This document shows, in pieces, positions 23,551-32,895 of a stretch of DNA of 47,938 bases. Within the stretch, counting starts at the first letter, position 1. Each line of letters starts with the position of its first letter. The notes under the pieces are model-generated. The model saw only the letters and a list, made by a program, of their open reading frames with translations. It did no database searches and was not told where the DNA came from. The DNA is from Candidatus Intestinimonas stercorigallinarum. Its GTDB lineage: Bacteria > Bacillota > Clostridia > Oscillospirales > Oscillospiraceae. The DNA is taken from contig DXDV01000237.1 in assembly GCA_019115345.1 (NCBI GenBank), positions 1-47,938 on the forward strand. Reading direction: 5' to 3'. Both the position numbers and the translations under genes were made by a program.

Positions 23551-24699
23551 TTATGAAATGCCCCGCTCGGACTCCCCACCCAGCCGGGTGAAGGGCAGAG
23601 CCGAACTGCCGTCCAGGTCCAGGGGCCTGTAACGGTCCAGCGTGCTGTTGATGCCGAGATAGCTGTATTGGTCCAGGAAGAGATAGGGGGTGAGCACCAC
23701 CAGGTTGACCTCCACCCAGGCGGGCTTGGCGTTGTCGATGATCCGCAGCAGCGCCTTGTAGGCGTCGCTGCTCTCCAGGGCGGAGCCGTCCAGGATCATG
23801 GTGACCATGTAGGGGCTCTCGCCGTAGAGCTCCCGCAGCAGGGCGGCCCGGCCCGTGTCGGTGAGGAAGGGCTCCACCTGGCTGTGCTCCACCACCCAGG
23901 GCTCCCGGCCGGTGTAGAGCTTGACCATCTCCACCACGTAGCGCCGGCTCCCCCGGATGCGGTAGAGCTCCATGCCCCGGCGCACCAGGACGCGCAGCTT
24001 CTCCTCCGGCCAGAGGTAGCCGTCCTCCACGTCCAGCCACCCGGCCAGCCACTCCAGGTAGGCGCCGCCCACCACGTCGGGGTCGAAGCGGCGGGCCACC
24101 GAGCGGATGTCCTCGTCCAGGTCATTGTACAGAGACTGGAAGATGCCCAGGAACCGCTCGGTGAAGGAGCGCCCCGCCGGGTCCAGCTGGTAGACCTCGG
24201 GCAGGTACTTCAGCCACGTGTCCTTGGGGAAGCGCAGCTTCAGGTCCCCCACCTCCGGGGACTGCCCTCCCTGGGGCAGCAGCTCCACCCGGAACCACAG
24301 GTAGCGGCCGGTGAGCTCGTGGAGCAGGATGTCCCGGGGGTCCAGGGCGGTTTTGGCCAGCCAGGGCCGGCTGAGCTGCCGCCGGTCCTCATCGGTGAGG
24401 GCCGGGTCTCGGAGCAGGCTGTCCAGGTCCCGCTCCGCCCCACGGAAGGGGAGGGTCCGGCTCTCGGCGCAGTAGAGGGCCACCCGGACGGAGGACTCCC
24501 CCAGGCTGACCGAGTCCATGGTCAGCCGGTGCCACACCGTCTCCTTCTCCCGGCTGTCCAGCAGACGGGACCAGAACACCGCCGGCCGGCCGGGGTCGGC
24601 CGCCCGGATGCGGCCGCCCAGGCAGTCCAGGTTGTCCCCCCAGCCCCGGCGGTAGTCCGCCGGCTTGTTGAATACAAAGTATCTCTGCCGCTGCCTCAC
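23551..24699 (-). CDS. Phage tail protein I-like baseplate protein (TIGR02242 type)
   Basis: A 382-aa protein with the conserved core of CIS tail proteins related to P2 gpI: KYLPEVYQLDPAGRSFTERF, FDPDVVGGAYLEWLAGWL and RRGMELYRIRGSRRYVVEM. It is expected to sit on the periphery of the baseplate next to the wedge proteins. The N-terminal 150 residues are beta-rich. The start is a GTG at 24699 with GGAG 10 bases upstream. It lies 14 bases after the second J-type wedge gene, consistent with the phage baseplate gene order J then I. Confidence 0.88.
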   Translation of the reverse strand: MRQRQRYFVFNKPADYRRGWGDNLDCLGGRIRAADPGRPAVFWSRLLDSREKETVWHRLTMDSVSLGESSVRVALYCAESRTLPFRGAERDLDSLLRDPALTDEDRRQLSRPWLAKTALDPRDILLHELTGRYLWFRVELLPQGGQSPEVGDLKLRFPKDTWLKYLPEVYQLDPAGRSFTERFLGIFQSLYNDLDEDIRSVARRFDPDVVGGAYLEWLAGWLDVEDGYLWPEEKLRVLVRRGMELYRIRGSRRYVVEMVKLYTGREPWVVEHSQVEPFLTDTGRAALLRELYGESPYMVTMILDGSALESSDAYKALLRIIDNAKPAWVEVNLVVLTPYLFLDQYSYLGINSTLDRYRPLDLDGSSALPFTRLGGESERGIS

Positions 24700-24713
24700 G
24701 GCCCCTCATCTCC

Positions 24714-26825
24714 TTACTCCGCCGGTCTCACCTGGCAGCTGGCGCTCTTGAGCACCGCCAGGCCGTTGTGGGGCAGGATCACGTCTCCGTTGGTCCCCCG
24801 GGTGATGCCCTTGCCCTGGGCGTCGATGGTCAGTGATTCGATCCCGTGGACGCAGTCCAGGGTGTCGATGATGCCGTAGAGGGCGCTGTACCGCACCGGG
24901 GCGCCGAATTCCCAGCCGCTCCGGAAGAAGGCCGCCACCGCCGCCTGGATGCGGGCCTTGGCGTCCACGTAGTGGGGCTGGGAGAGGATCTCGGCGTAGA
25001 CCGTGATCCTCACATACTCCGGGGCCAGGAGGGAGACCCGGGTGCCCAGCATCCGCCGGTCGTCCAGGTACCGCAGGATGTTGGCCCGGTAGGCGGGGGT
25101 CAGGGTCCGCTCCTGCTCCAGGGAGTAGGGCTCCACCACCACGGTGACGCAGTTTTCCTCCAGGCTCCCGTCCTGCCGGGGCAGCTGGGTCACCGGCACC
25201 GCCTTGCAGTTGGAGATCATCAGCCCCGGCGTCTGCCGGGTCAGGCGCTCAAAATCGTCGTAGGTCACCGCCCGATCGGTCCGCCGCAGCAGCCGCTGGC
25301 AGCGCCGGAAGCCCTCTTCCAGGGGCTCCCGCTCCCGGCCGCCGGAGGCGTCGTCCGGGTTCCACACCCGGAGCTCCTCCGGGGCAAGGCCCAGGCGGAG
25401 CAGCTCCTCCGGGTGGAGAGCGTCCACCCGGCCGGCCTTCACGTTGCCGCCGGACCCCAGGGTCACCGCCTGACCGGCGATGAGGATCTCCCCCTCCGGA
25501 GCCAGGCCGTGGATACAGTCGCCGAAGGCGACGGTGCCCGCCTCCTCGTCCAGAATGTAGTGGCGGTCTTCGGGGGAGGAGGCGTCAAAGTCCTCCACCC
25601 GCTCCCACAGGCTCCAGGCGTCGGGCCGGTCGGGCTCGGCCACCAGGAGCTGGAAGCTGTCGCAGATCTGGCCCTTTTGTTCCAGCTCGTAGCTCTGATG
25701 GGGAAAGCCGTCCCCCAGGGCCAGGCGGCGGCTCCGGGCAAAGCCCGGCCGCCAGGTGAGGAGGAGGGCCTCCCCCTCCTCCACGCCGGGGAGGGCAAAG
25801 CGGACGCCCTCCGGGCCGTTTTCCCGGACCGCGTGGGGCGCCGGACGCCAAAAGCCGTCCGGACCGGCCAGGTAGAGCTGGTATTCCCCGTCGGCGTCCA
25901 GCAGGTGCCCGCCGGAGACCGCGCCGTCCCTCACCGGGCGGCGGGCGCAGGCCGCCAGGGTCTCCCGCTGCACGGCGGGGATGAACTCGTCGCTGAGCCC
26001 CACGATCACCGGAGGCACGTCATAGGCTCCGTGCACCAGCCGGACCCGCAGCCAGGCGCCGTCCCCCAGGAGGGGGCGGTCCTCCTCCGCCATGGCCGAC
26101 GCCGGCTGGTCCTCCCCGGCCGGGGAGAGGGCCACGTCTCCGCTGAAGAGAAGGCCGCAGGTCCCGTCCAACAGGACCTCCATGGGCCGCCAGCCCTCCG
26201 GCCCGAGCTCCTCCCAGACCAGCCGGGTCAGGGGGATCACCTCCTCCTCCGGCGGGTTGCGGCGGGTGGGCCAGTCCTGGTACACCCAGAGGTGGAGGTA
26301 CAGGGGGGCGCTCTGGTCCATGGGGCCGTCGAACCGGAGGTACCAGGCCGCGCCGGGCCTGGGGGTCCGGCCGAACACCTCCAGGCGCACCTTGCCCGCC
26401 GCGGCGTCGGCCCCGGCGGAGAAGGGACACCGCCGGGCGCCGTCCCAGGTAAAGCCGCCGGTGAGCTTCCCCCGGGACAGCGCCGCCGGGCGCAGGGTCT
26501 CGAAGGGGATCTCCCCCGCCAGCAGGCGGGCCCCGGCGGGGAGGGTCCCCCGGCCGCCGGAGAGGATGACCCCTGTCCGGGCGGGGGCGCGGCGCTGCCG
26601 GGCTGTGCCCAGCAGCTTGAGGTATTTCTGCTGGTTCCGGGGACCGATCTGGTCGAGATGATACTGCTGGCTCTCCTTCAGGAAGGCAAAGAGCTCCAGA
26701 AAGGTGATGCCCGGGTCGTGATGGTTGAAGTCGGTCCAGTCCGGGGCCAGCCGGGGGATCATGCTCCTGGCCTGCTCGGAGATCTCCTGAAAGCGCTCAT
26801 CATCCAGAATGGGGATGGGCAGCAT
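24714..26825 (-). CDS. Baseplate wedge protein, J/gp47 type (shorter copy)
   Basis: A 703-aa baseplate assembly protein. The N-terminus (DDERFQEISEQARSMIP and DWTDFNHHDPGITFLELFAF) is typical of the putative baseplate-J proteins of CIS loci (Afp11/Afp12 group). Inside are the J core features DCIHGLAPEG, RTDRAVTYDDFERLTRQTPG and a C-terminal domain (VRITVYAEI). Two such proteins usually pair to form each wedge of the baseplate ring. ATG 26825 is preferred because AGGAGG lies 8 bases before it; the GTG at 26834 overlaps that site. Confidence 0.9.
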   Translation of the reverse strand: MLPIPILDDERFQEISEQARSMIPRLAPDWTDFNHHDPGITFLELFAFLKESQQYHLDQIGPRNQQKYLKLLGTARQRRAPARTGVILSGGRGTLPAGARLLAGEIPFETLRPAALSRGKLTGGFTWDGARRCPFSAGADAAAGKVRLEVFGRTPRPGAAWYLRFDGPMDQSAPLYLHLWVYQDWPTRRNPPEEEVIPLTRLVWEELGPEGWRPMEVLLDGTCGLLFSGDVALSPAGEDQPASAMAEEDRPLLGDGAWLRVRLVHGAYDVPPVIVGLSDEFIPAVQRETLAACARRPVRDGAVSGGHLLDADGEYQLYLAGPDGFWRPAPHAVRENGPEGVRFALPGVEEGEALLLTWRPGFARSRRLALGDGFPHQSYELEQKGQICDSFQLLVAEPDRPDAWSLWERVEDFDASSPEDRHYILDEEAGTVAFGDCIHGLAPEGEILIAGQAVTLGSGGNVKAGRVDALHPEELLRLGLAPEELRVWNPDDASGGREREPLEEGFRRCQRLLRRTDRAVTYDDFERLTRQTPGLMISNCKAVPVTQLPRQDGSLEENCVTVVVEPYSLEQERTLTPAYRANILRYLDDRRMLGTRVSLLAPEYVRITVYAEILSQPHYVDAKARIQAAVAAFFRSGWEFGAPVRYSALYGIIDTLDCVHGIESLTIDAQGKGITRGTNGDVILPHNGLAVLKSASCQVRPAE

Positions 26826-26849
26826 GGGGTCCACCTCCTGGTCCGCGGA

Positions 26850-29800
26850 TCATTCCACGGTGATAAGAATGGTATGCCTGCCGCTTCTGGGCAGGGCAAA
26901 GACCTTGTCCTTGGGGTCCTCCAGCCGGACCTCGGTGCGGCCGAAGCCGGTCTCCTGAAAGGCGGTGGCGGAGACCTGCTTCAGGAGCCGGACCCCCTTC
27001 ACCCCGCTGAGACAGTTGCGCAGCTGGGTGTCGTTGGGGATGCGGCCCACCGCCCAGCCCTTTCCGTCGAAGTTGCCGGTGAGGGGGTCCAAAAAGGCGT
27101 CCAGCCTGCGGGAGACCTCCTCCCGGACCACAAAGACCTGGTTGAAGTCGGCCACCGTCAGCTCCACCTTGACGCACAGCTCCAGGAACCGGGGGCCCAC
27201 CACGTGGAAATGCTCCAGGGCGGCCAGGTTGCCGCCGCAGCGGCGGAGGATGTAGTCGGTGATCTGGGCGCGCACCGTGGGGAGGAGGGCCCCTCCCGTC
27301 TGGTAGTCCCGGAGCAGCACCACCAGAGTCACCCAGCCGGGCCGGGGCAGGCCCCGGTCGTCCCGGTTGGAGAAGCACTTGGCCCGGGCGATGTTCCGGG
27401 TGGCCTCCAGGGCCAGGGCCTCGAAGTCCCGGGCGGTCACCGCCCGGTCGCCGTGGCGCAGGGCGGCGCCGCCCCGGGCCACCGCCTGTTCAAAGGTCTC
27501 CTGGTCGCAGCCCCCGGCGGTGGGGCGGGGGTTTTCCACCAGGCTGACAAAGCCCAGGGAGCGGCTGGAGCGGTCGATGGCCCCCGCCGCCACGTTGCCC
27601 ACCTGGCCGCCGCCGGTGACATATTGGATCTCGATGGTCTCCTGCCGGCCGTGGGGCGGGATGCGCCCGTTCCGGCCGTCGGAGAACCGGACCACGCCCT
27701 CGTTCCGGTCCAGGGTGTAGTGCCGGTCGGAGGGGCCGGAGAGGGCGAAGTCCTCCCGCTCCTCCCAGCGCACCCAGGCCTCCCGGAGGATGCCCGCCGG
27801 GTCCCGGACAGGGCGGAAGGCGTCGCTCTTTTCCAGCTCCGAAAGCTGGGCCGGCAGCAGGTGGTCCATCTCGTTGACCCAGACCTGGGCCCGGGTCACC
27901 CGGCCGTGGAGCAGGCGGCAGGCCATATGCTTCTGCTCCGGCTCGATGAAGAACCGCTCCGGGGGCTGGGTGTCCACGTTCCGGACCCGGGTGGCGTTCA
28001 TGTAGAGTCCGGTGACCCGGGGCAGCTGCACCGGGCCCTCCCGGCCCCAGTAGCGCCCCTCCTCGTCCACGGCCCGGAGCCAGTAGAGGGTCTCGCCCCA
28101 CAGCCTGGCCTGCTGGAAGGTCCCCGTGCCCATGATGGTGAGGATGCCCGTCTGCCGGAGGTTCTCGGTCTCGTCCACCACGTTGAGGCTCTCCCAGCCG
28201 TGGCTGCCCCGGTACTCCCACCGCAGCCGGCCCGGCTTTTCCCGCAGGGCCTCCGAGAGGAGGAAGAGCAGCTTCACCGGAGCGCCGGCGGGGGGCGTGG
28301 AGAAGCCGAAGTAGAGAGCGGGGCGCTCCTCCTCCAGGAAGGCGAAGGGGGTAAAGACGCCGTCCCCGCCCCGGAAATAGCTCCCCTCCAGGCACTGGGT
28401 CTCCCGGTTGTTCTCCAGGAGGAGCCTGCCGGGGACCCGGCCCCGGCCGGTATAGCGGTAGGAGAAGCGCAGCTTCTCCATCCGGGGGACGATGTAATTG
28501 CCCTTGAGCTTGTAGAGGTTCCTGACCTTCAGCACCCGGGCGCGGATGAAATAGCCGGTGTTGGCGTTGACCAGCACGGGACGGATGTCCTCGGGGCAGC
28601 GGAAGCGGATGGTCCGCTGCCGGCCCAGAGCGCCCAGGGAGGCGTTGAAGCAGTCGCTCTCCCGGCCGTCGGGGAAGAGGCGCGCCCAGCCGTCGCCGTT
28701 GAAATATTCCCAGATGACCTCCTGGATGGCGATGTCGTACTCGTCATCCGGGCGGAAATCACTTTTTTTCATGATCAGCTTCCAGCGGATGGCCTGCTCC
28801 GGCCCCGTCTGTTCCACGGGGATGGCGTCGAAGTCCAGCTGGAAGGTCATCTCGATGTCGGCGCCCCGTTTGACCAGGGCCTCGCCGCAGCCGAAGTAGG
28901 CCTCGGCAAAGAGGCCCAGCTGCTCGCCGAAGGGGAGAAAGGCGTGGACGTCCTGGTCGGCGCCGGAGGCGTGGACCAGGTCGGGGAGGAGGTCCTGGTT
29001 CCGGGCGGACAGCCGGACCAGCCGCAGGGTGAAGGGGGGCGGGACCGTGCCGTCCAGGAGCCGCAGGCGCAGCCAGCGCCGGCCCTCCAGCCCGGGCAGG
29101 GCGGAGGGGGTCACCGGGAGCTGCCGCTCCCCCAGACCCAGCACCACCCGGCTGCCCTCCAGGGCGCAGGTGGAGAACGGCTGCCAGCTCTCCCCGTGGC
29201 TGTACTCCCAGACCACCTTGGCCGGGTCGGTGAGGAGCTCGCCCACCTGCCGGGGCAGCTCCCGCTGGTGGCCGGGGGTGAGCTCCACCTCCAGCCGGGC
29301 CCCGGCGCTCAGCTCCAGCACGTCCTCCCGGGTGAGGGAGAGGGTGTGGCGCTGGAGGTTTTCCCCCTTGAGATCGAAGAGGTAGAAGGGCCGGTCCTCC
29401 CGGCCGTCGCAGTTGTGGACGATGACGTCGGCGCCGCCGCAGACGGTAAAGACCTGCTGGGGCTGGGCGGGGGTGACAAAGACGTCGTCGGTGGTCTCAA
29501 AGACGGTGCTGCCCGTCTCGGTATCGGCGTCGGCCAGCAGGGGGGTGCCGGCGGGCACCTCCACGCCCTCCTCCACCCGTCCGGCCAGGCCGAAGCGGAC
29601 AAAGCCCTCGGCGGGCAGGGCGGGGAGGAGCCGGGCCCCCATGGCGCTGAAGAAGGCGGCCATGTTCTTCTCGGCCACACGGTTGAAGCGCTTGATGGTC
29701 TGGGCGAAGAGCTCGGTGTAGATGAGGGAGAGCGCCGTGCCCAGGTCCGGGTCATCCCGGTCAAAGCGCCACTCCGGCGTATAGGCCGCCGCCCGCGCGG

Positions 29801-29855
29801 CGATGGAGCGCAGCAGCTCCTCCCTGCCGCGGGGGTCGATCTCGGGGATGCCCAT
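26850..29855 (-). CDS. Baseplate wedge protein, J/gp47 type (longer copy)
   Basis: A 1001-aa protein of the same wedge group as its neighbour. The N-terminal helix bundle (REELLRSIAARAAAYTPEW, LGTALSLIYTELFAQTIKRFN) and the J core with DGRNGRIPPHG and DRAVTARDFEALALEATRN are clear. Inserted beta domains account for its larger size. The C-terminal FEKLLE-like part ends in a strand (GRHTILITVE). It lies 17 bases after the gp25 gene. Paired long and short J proteins correspond to Afp12 and Afp11; which is which cannot be settled by eye. Confidence 0.9.
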   Translation of the reverse strand: MGIPEIDPRGREELLRSIAARAAAYTPEWRFDRDDPDLGTALSLIYTELFAQTIKRFNRVAEKNMAAFFSAMGARLLPALPAEGFVRFGLAGRVEEGVEVPAGTPLLADADTETGSTVFETTDDVFVTPAQPQQVFTVCGGADVIVHNCDGREDRPFYLFDLKGENLQRHTLSLTREDVLELSAGARLEVELTPGHQRELPRQVGELLTDPAKVVWEYSHGESWQPFSTCALEGSRVVLGLGERQLPVTPSALPGLEGRRWLRLRLLDGTVPPPFTLRLVRLSARNQDLLPDLVHASGADQDVHAFLPFGEQLGLFAEAYFGCGEALVKRGADIEMTFQLDFDAIPVEQTGPEQAIRWKLIMKKSDFRPDDEYDIAIQEVIWEYFNGDGWARLFPDGRESDCFNASLGALGRQRTIRFRCPEDIRPVLVNANTGYFIRARVLKVRNLYKLKGNYIVPRMEKLRFSYRYTGRGRVPGRLLLENNRETQCLEGSYFRGGDGVFTPFAFLEEERPALYFGFSTPPAGAPVKLLFLLSEALREKPGRLRWEYRGSHGWESLNVVDETENLRQTGILTIMGTGTFQQARLWGETLYWLRAVDEEGRYWGREGPVQLPRVTGLYMNATRVRNVDTQPPERFFIEPEQKHMACRLLHGRVTRAQVWVNEMDHLLPAQLSELEKSDAFRPVRDPAGILREAWVRWEEREDFALSGPSDRHYTLDRNEGVVRFSDGRNGRIPPHGRQETIEIQYVTGGGQVGNVAAGAIDRSSRSLGFVSLVENPRPTAGGCDQETFEQAVARGGAALRHGDRAVTARDFEALALEATRNIARAKCFSNRDDRGLPRPGWVTLVVLLRDYQTGGALLPTVRAQITDYILRRCGGNLAALEHFHVVGPRFLELCVKVELTVADFNQVFVVREEVSRRLDAFLDPLTGNFDGKGWAVGRIPNDTQLRNCLSGVKGVRLLKQVSATAFQETGFGRTEVRLEDPKDKVFALPRSGRHTILITVE

Positions 29856-29872
29856 GCCTCATTCCCTCCCGT

Positions 29873-30292
29873 CTAGCCTTCCAGGCCCTCGTTGATGTAG
29901 TAAGGATATACCAGATTATAGGGGTTGTTGGTGGCCCGCACCACGTAGGAGACGTTCAGCAGCAGACAGCCGTCCTCCCGGGGGCTCTGCTCCACCCGCA
30001 CCTGAACGCCGGTGATCCGGGGCTCCCAGCGGATGAGGGCCTCCAGGGCCTCCCGCTCCATCTGGGTCTGGGTGGTGTAGTCCATGTGCTCGAAGGCGAA
30101 GCCGCGCAGATCGCAGCCGAAGTCGGGCTGCATCATCCGCTCCCCCTTCCCTGTCAGGAGGATGAGGCGCACCGCCTCCTGGATGTCCTCCTCGGCGGAT
30201 ACGCTCCGCATCCGCCCGGTGGCGGGGTCCACCCCCACCGGGAACTTCCAGCCCCTGCCCAGGAAATCCCGGGCCGTATCCGGATGGTCCAT
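29873..30292 (-). CDS. gp25/GPW baseplate wedge protein (Afp9-like)
   Basis: A 139-aa protein of the gp25 lysozyme-like family (not an enzyme) that links the sheath start to the wedge. It has DFLGRGWKFPV at the start, EEDIQEAVRLILLTGKGERMM, the family turn PDFGCDLRGFAFE, and EALIRWEPRI near the end. Size is normal. ATG 30292 follows GGAGGAGG. It is in the conserved order spike, gp25, wedge, wedge. Confidence 0.95.
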   Translation of the reverse strand: MDHPDTARDFLGRGWKFPVGVDPATGRMRSVSAEEDIQEAVRLILLTGKGERMMQPDFGCDLRGFAFEHMDYTTQTQMEREALEALIRWEPRITGVQVRVEQSPREDGCLLLNVSYVVRATNNPYNLVYPYYINEGLEG

Positions 30293-30309
30293 CCGCTTGG
30301 CCTCCTCCC

Positions 30310-31086
30310 TTAGTTGATCTTGGCCATGGAGCCCTTCAGGGTCAGCATCCCGCTGGCGTTGACGTCCAGGTTGCCGGAGGACTTGACCGTCATCATGCTG
30401 CCCTCCAGCTTCACGCTCTGGCCCTTGAGGTTCAGGCTCTGGCCCGCCTCAATGCTGACGGTGTCCATCTTCAGGGCGGCCTTCTTCCCCTGGCCGTCCA
30501 GGGTGAGGGAGCCGCCCCCCACGTCGAGGACGATCTTCTTCTCCGCCTGGACGGTGACGGCCCCGTTTTTTCCGCTGATGGTGAGGATGTTCTTCTTGTC
30601 CTTGTCGCACAGGCGGATCTCCACCGGCTCGTCCTCCAGGACGAGGGTGAGCTCCCCCTTGGTGCGGAGGCTGACCGACTCCTTGCCCTGGACGTCGGAG
30701 AAGGTGAGCTCGTTGCCCCCCTTGGTCCGCAGGGTCTTGGTCTCGTTTTTCTCGGCGGCGGCCTTTTGGGGCAGGGGGTTCACCTGGCTCCACAGGCTGC
30801 CGATGACGATGGGGTGATCCCGGTCCCCCAGGTTGAAGGCCAGCACCACCTCGTCTCCCACCTCCGGGAGGAAATAGTGGCCGTATTCCTTCCCGGCGTA
30901 GGGCTGGGCCACCCGGACCCAGTCGGTGCGGTTTTTGCCGCTCTCGCCCAGAAAGACCTCCACCCGCACCATGCCCGGGTGCTTGTCGTCCCAGTTTTCC
31001 ACCACCCGTCCGGTGGTCACGCTGAACATGCGCGCTCCGTCGGAGGAGCGGGCGTTGTCCTGATACAGCTCGTCAAAAAAGCTCAT
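30310..31086 (-). CDS. Central spike protein, gpV/gp5 OB-fold with beta-helix
   Basis: A 258-aa protein that forms the spike shaft below the hub. The OB-fold part is seen in RVVENWDDKHPGMVRVEVFL, DWVRVAQPYAGKEYG and LPEVGDEVVLAFNLGD. The second half is a regular beta-helix of alternating polar and hydrophobic residues (from about 125 to the end). No enzyme domain follows it. The ATG overlaps the stop of the hub gene (ATGA, 31083-31086), so the two are translated together. In VgrG and in Afp8 these two parts are one polypeptide; here they are separate. Confidence 0.93.
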   Translation of the reverse strand: MSFFDELYQDNARSSDGARMFSVTTGRVVENWDDKHPGMVRVEVFLGESGKNRTDWVRVAQPYAGKEYGHYFLPEVGDEVVLAFNLGDRDHPIVIGSLWSQVNPLPQKAAAEKNETKTLRTKGGNELTFSDVQGKESVSLRTKGELTLVLEDEPVEIRLCDKDKKNILTISGKNGAVTVQAEKKIVLDVGGGSLTLDGQGKKAALKMDTVSIEAGQSLNLKGQSVKLEGSMMTVKSSGNLDVNASGMLTLKGSMAKIN

Positions 31087-32150
31087 TCTTCCCAGCCTCC
31101 GATCTCCAGTGTGGTGGAAAAGCCGTCGCTGCTCAGCTCGTGCCGGACCTGGCGGATGTAATAGTCCCGGTCCAGGTCGCTGTCCAGACCTTTGAGGGTG
31201 ACGAACCGGCCCGGCACCAGCTCCGGCAGGCCCACGCAGCTCACCGAGCCGGTCTGGGCCTGGCGCTTGCGCTCCAGGGCCTCCTTTTCCGCCCGCTTTT
31301 GGGCCTTGGCCACCTCCCGGGCGTCGGGATCGGGGATGACCGTCTCATGCTGGGCGCCCACCGCCTTCTGCGCCTCGTCGCTTTTTTCGGTGACCTGGGC
31401 CTTCACCGCCTCCTTGCTGTCCGGGTCAAAGCCGATGACGGTGATCTTCAGGTTCTGATAGAGGGAGTTGCGGGAGAAGTGGAGCACGCCTTCCCCCCAG
31501 GAGAGGGTCAGAATGGGCTTTTTCACCTTGGCCCGCTCCCGGAAGTAGGCCTTGTCCCCCAGGACGAAGAACTCCCGGTTGGCCTTCCGGGCCAGGTTCT
31601 CGGTGACGAAGGTGTAGTCGGAGCCCCGCTGGACGATCTGGGTGATCTCGTTGCTGTCGGTGGCGTCCACCTCCGAGCTGGGGCACAGGGCGCTGTACCG
31701 CTTCATGATCTCCTGGAAGGCGGCGGAGTAGGTGGTCACCACGTGGACCTCCTCCCGGCTGGTGCCCTCCATCATCAGCCGCCGCACGTCCATGGCGGTG
31801 ATGGAGAGGACGGGCACATCGGAGAAGTCCACCCCCACGCCGCTGATGTAGCCCTGGAACACCTCGGTGAGAGAGGAGCCGTAGCCCAGCTTCAGATTCA
31901 CCTTGGCCCCCAGCTTGAGCATGGATTTGACGCTGGAGAGAAATCCGCTGCTCTTGCGGTCGTAAGCCCCCGCCACGGTGAAGGAGACCGCGGAGGCCCC
32001 GTCCAGGGAGAGGGTGGCCTCCACGCGCTCCACCCCCACCGACTCCGGCAGGGTCTTGCCCTCGATGAGGAGCTGAAAGGCCGGGACGCGGAACTGCCCG
32101 TACCGGCTGACCAGCTTGGCGTAGGTGGTGGCGTTGTCCATCAGTCCCAT
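31083..32150 (-). CDS. Baseplate hub protein, gpD/gp27 type
   Basis: A 355-aa protein of the late-control-D / gp27 hub family. It shows RVPAFQLLIEG, the YGSSLTEVFQGYISGV turn of the first barrel, DVRRLMMEGTS, and the second-barrel strands near the C-terminus (LVPGRFVTLKGLDSDL, DYYIRQVRHELSSDGF). A charged helical insertion (about 265-300, KAQKRAEKEALERKRQ) is present. It forms the ring that joins tube and spike. The ATG at 32150 has GGAGG 6 bases upstream; another ATG three codons on is possible. The overlap with the spike gene shows tight coupling. Confidence 0.93.
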   Translation of the reverse strand: MGLMDNATTYAKLVSRYGQFRVPAFQLLIEGKTLPESVGVERVEATLSLDGASAVSFTVAGAYDRKSSGFLSSVKSMLKLGAKVNLKLGYGSSLTEVFQGYISGVGVDFSDVPVLSITAMDVRRLMMEGTSREEVHVVTTYSAAFQEIMKRYSALCPSSEVDATDSNEITQIVQRGSDYTFVTENLARKANREFFVLGDKAYFRERAKVKKPILTLSWGEGVLHFSRNSLYQNLKITVIGFDPDSKEAVKAQVTEKSDEAQKAVGAQHETVIPDPDAREVAKAQKRAEKEALERKRQAQTGSVSCVGLPELVPGRFVTLKGLDSDLDRDYYIRQVRHELSSDGFSTTLEIGGWEE

Positions 32151-32183
32151 GGTCTCCCTCCTCTCTGCTTTGGTTTCCCGGCG

Positions 32184-32870
32184 TCACAGGGCCGGCAGCT
32201 TGATGACCTGCCCCGGCTCCAGCTCCAGGGGGTCCATGATCCCGTTTTCCCGGGCGATCACCCGCCAGAGCTCGGCGTCGCCGTACTCCTGGAAGGCGAA
32301 GCTCCAGAGGTGCTCCCCCTGGTGGACGGTGCGGTACTTGGTGCGGTCGGGGGACTCGAAGGGCCGCTTGCGCTTGGCCGTGGACAGGTCGGTCACCGAC
32401 TTGAGGGTGAGCTCCACCCTGGCCCGGACGGGCATGCCGCTGGGCAGGAACATGGTGAAGGTCTGCTTGATGTCGGTGACCACGCCCTGGAAGCTGAGGG
32501 AGCCCCAGGCGAAGGTGACGGTGGGCGGGCGGTGGAGGCTGCCGTCGATGGCCACCAGGGCCGCCACCCGGCGGGTCAGATGGGACACGTCGGTGGGCTG
32601 GTGGGCCTTCTGCTGGGTGAGCTCTATTTTCTTCCCGGTGTCCCGGACGCCGCTCGCCGGGGTGTCGTAGGTGTCGAAGGTCAGGGAGAGGCTCAGGGTG
32701 GCGGCGGCCCCGGAGACGAACTGGGTGATGGGCCCCACGGTGCCGGGGATGGTCTTTTCCGCGTAGTTGACGTTTTCCGAGATGTTGTACTCGGAGGGGT
32801 TGAACTGGACCGAAAAGGTCTCGCTCTGTCCCTCCCGCTCCACGGTGAGCTTTGCCTTTTCCAGCGCCAT
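32184..32870 (-). CDS. LysM-type tube/baseplate connector (Afp7-like)
   Basis: A 228-aa protein. The N-terminus (VQFNPSEYNISENVNYAEKTIPG) is the CIS tube-protein N-terminal domain, and the C-terminus is a LysM domain (TVHQGEHLWSFAFQEYGD, then ENGIMDPLELEPGQVIKLP). In Afp, PVC and phage the equivalent (Afp7, gp53) links tube to hub and wedge. The LysM here is likely structural but could touch peptidoglycan. Length is normal. ATG follows GGAGGAG. Confidence 0.93.
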   Translation of the reverse strand: MALEKAKLTVEREGQSETFSVQFNPSEYNISENVNYAEKTIPGTVGPITQFVSGAAATLSLSLTFDTYDTPASGVRDTGKKIELTQQKAHQPTDVSHLTRRVAALVAIDGSLHRPPTVTFAWGSLSFQGVVTDIKQTFTMFLPSGMPVRARVELTLKSVTDLSTAKRKRPFESPDRTKYRTVHQGEHLWSFAFQEYGDAELWRVIARENGIMDPLELEPGQVIKLPAL

Positions 32871-32895
32871 GGGCGTCTCCTCCTCTCAAATGGGG

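Noticed and set aside
23531..24052. Upstream extension of the fibre-like gene to 24052
   Set aside because: The extra part lies fully inside the gpI-like gene in another frame and its translation is low-complexity.
24846..29876. Very long plus-strand open frame (1676 codons) and similar ones opposite the CIS genes (for example 9833-12052, 14826-17540, 17434-21033)
   Set aside because: They are antisense shadows of GC-rich genes, have low-complexity Gly/Pro/Val/Arg-rich translations with no family pattern, and overlap well-supported CIS genes along their full length.
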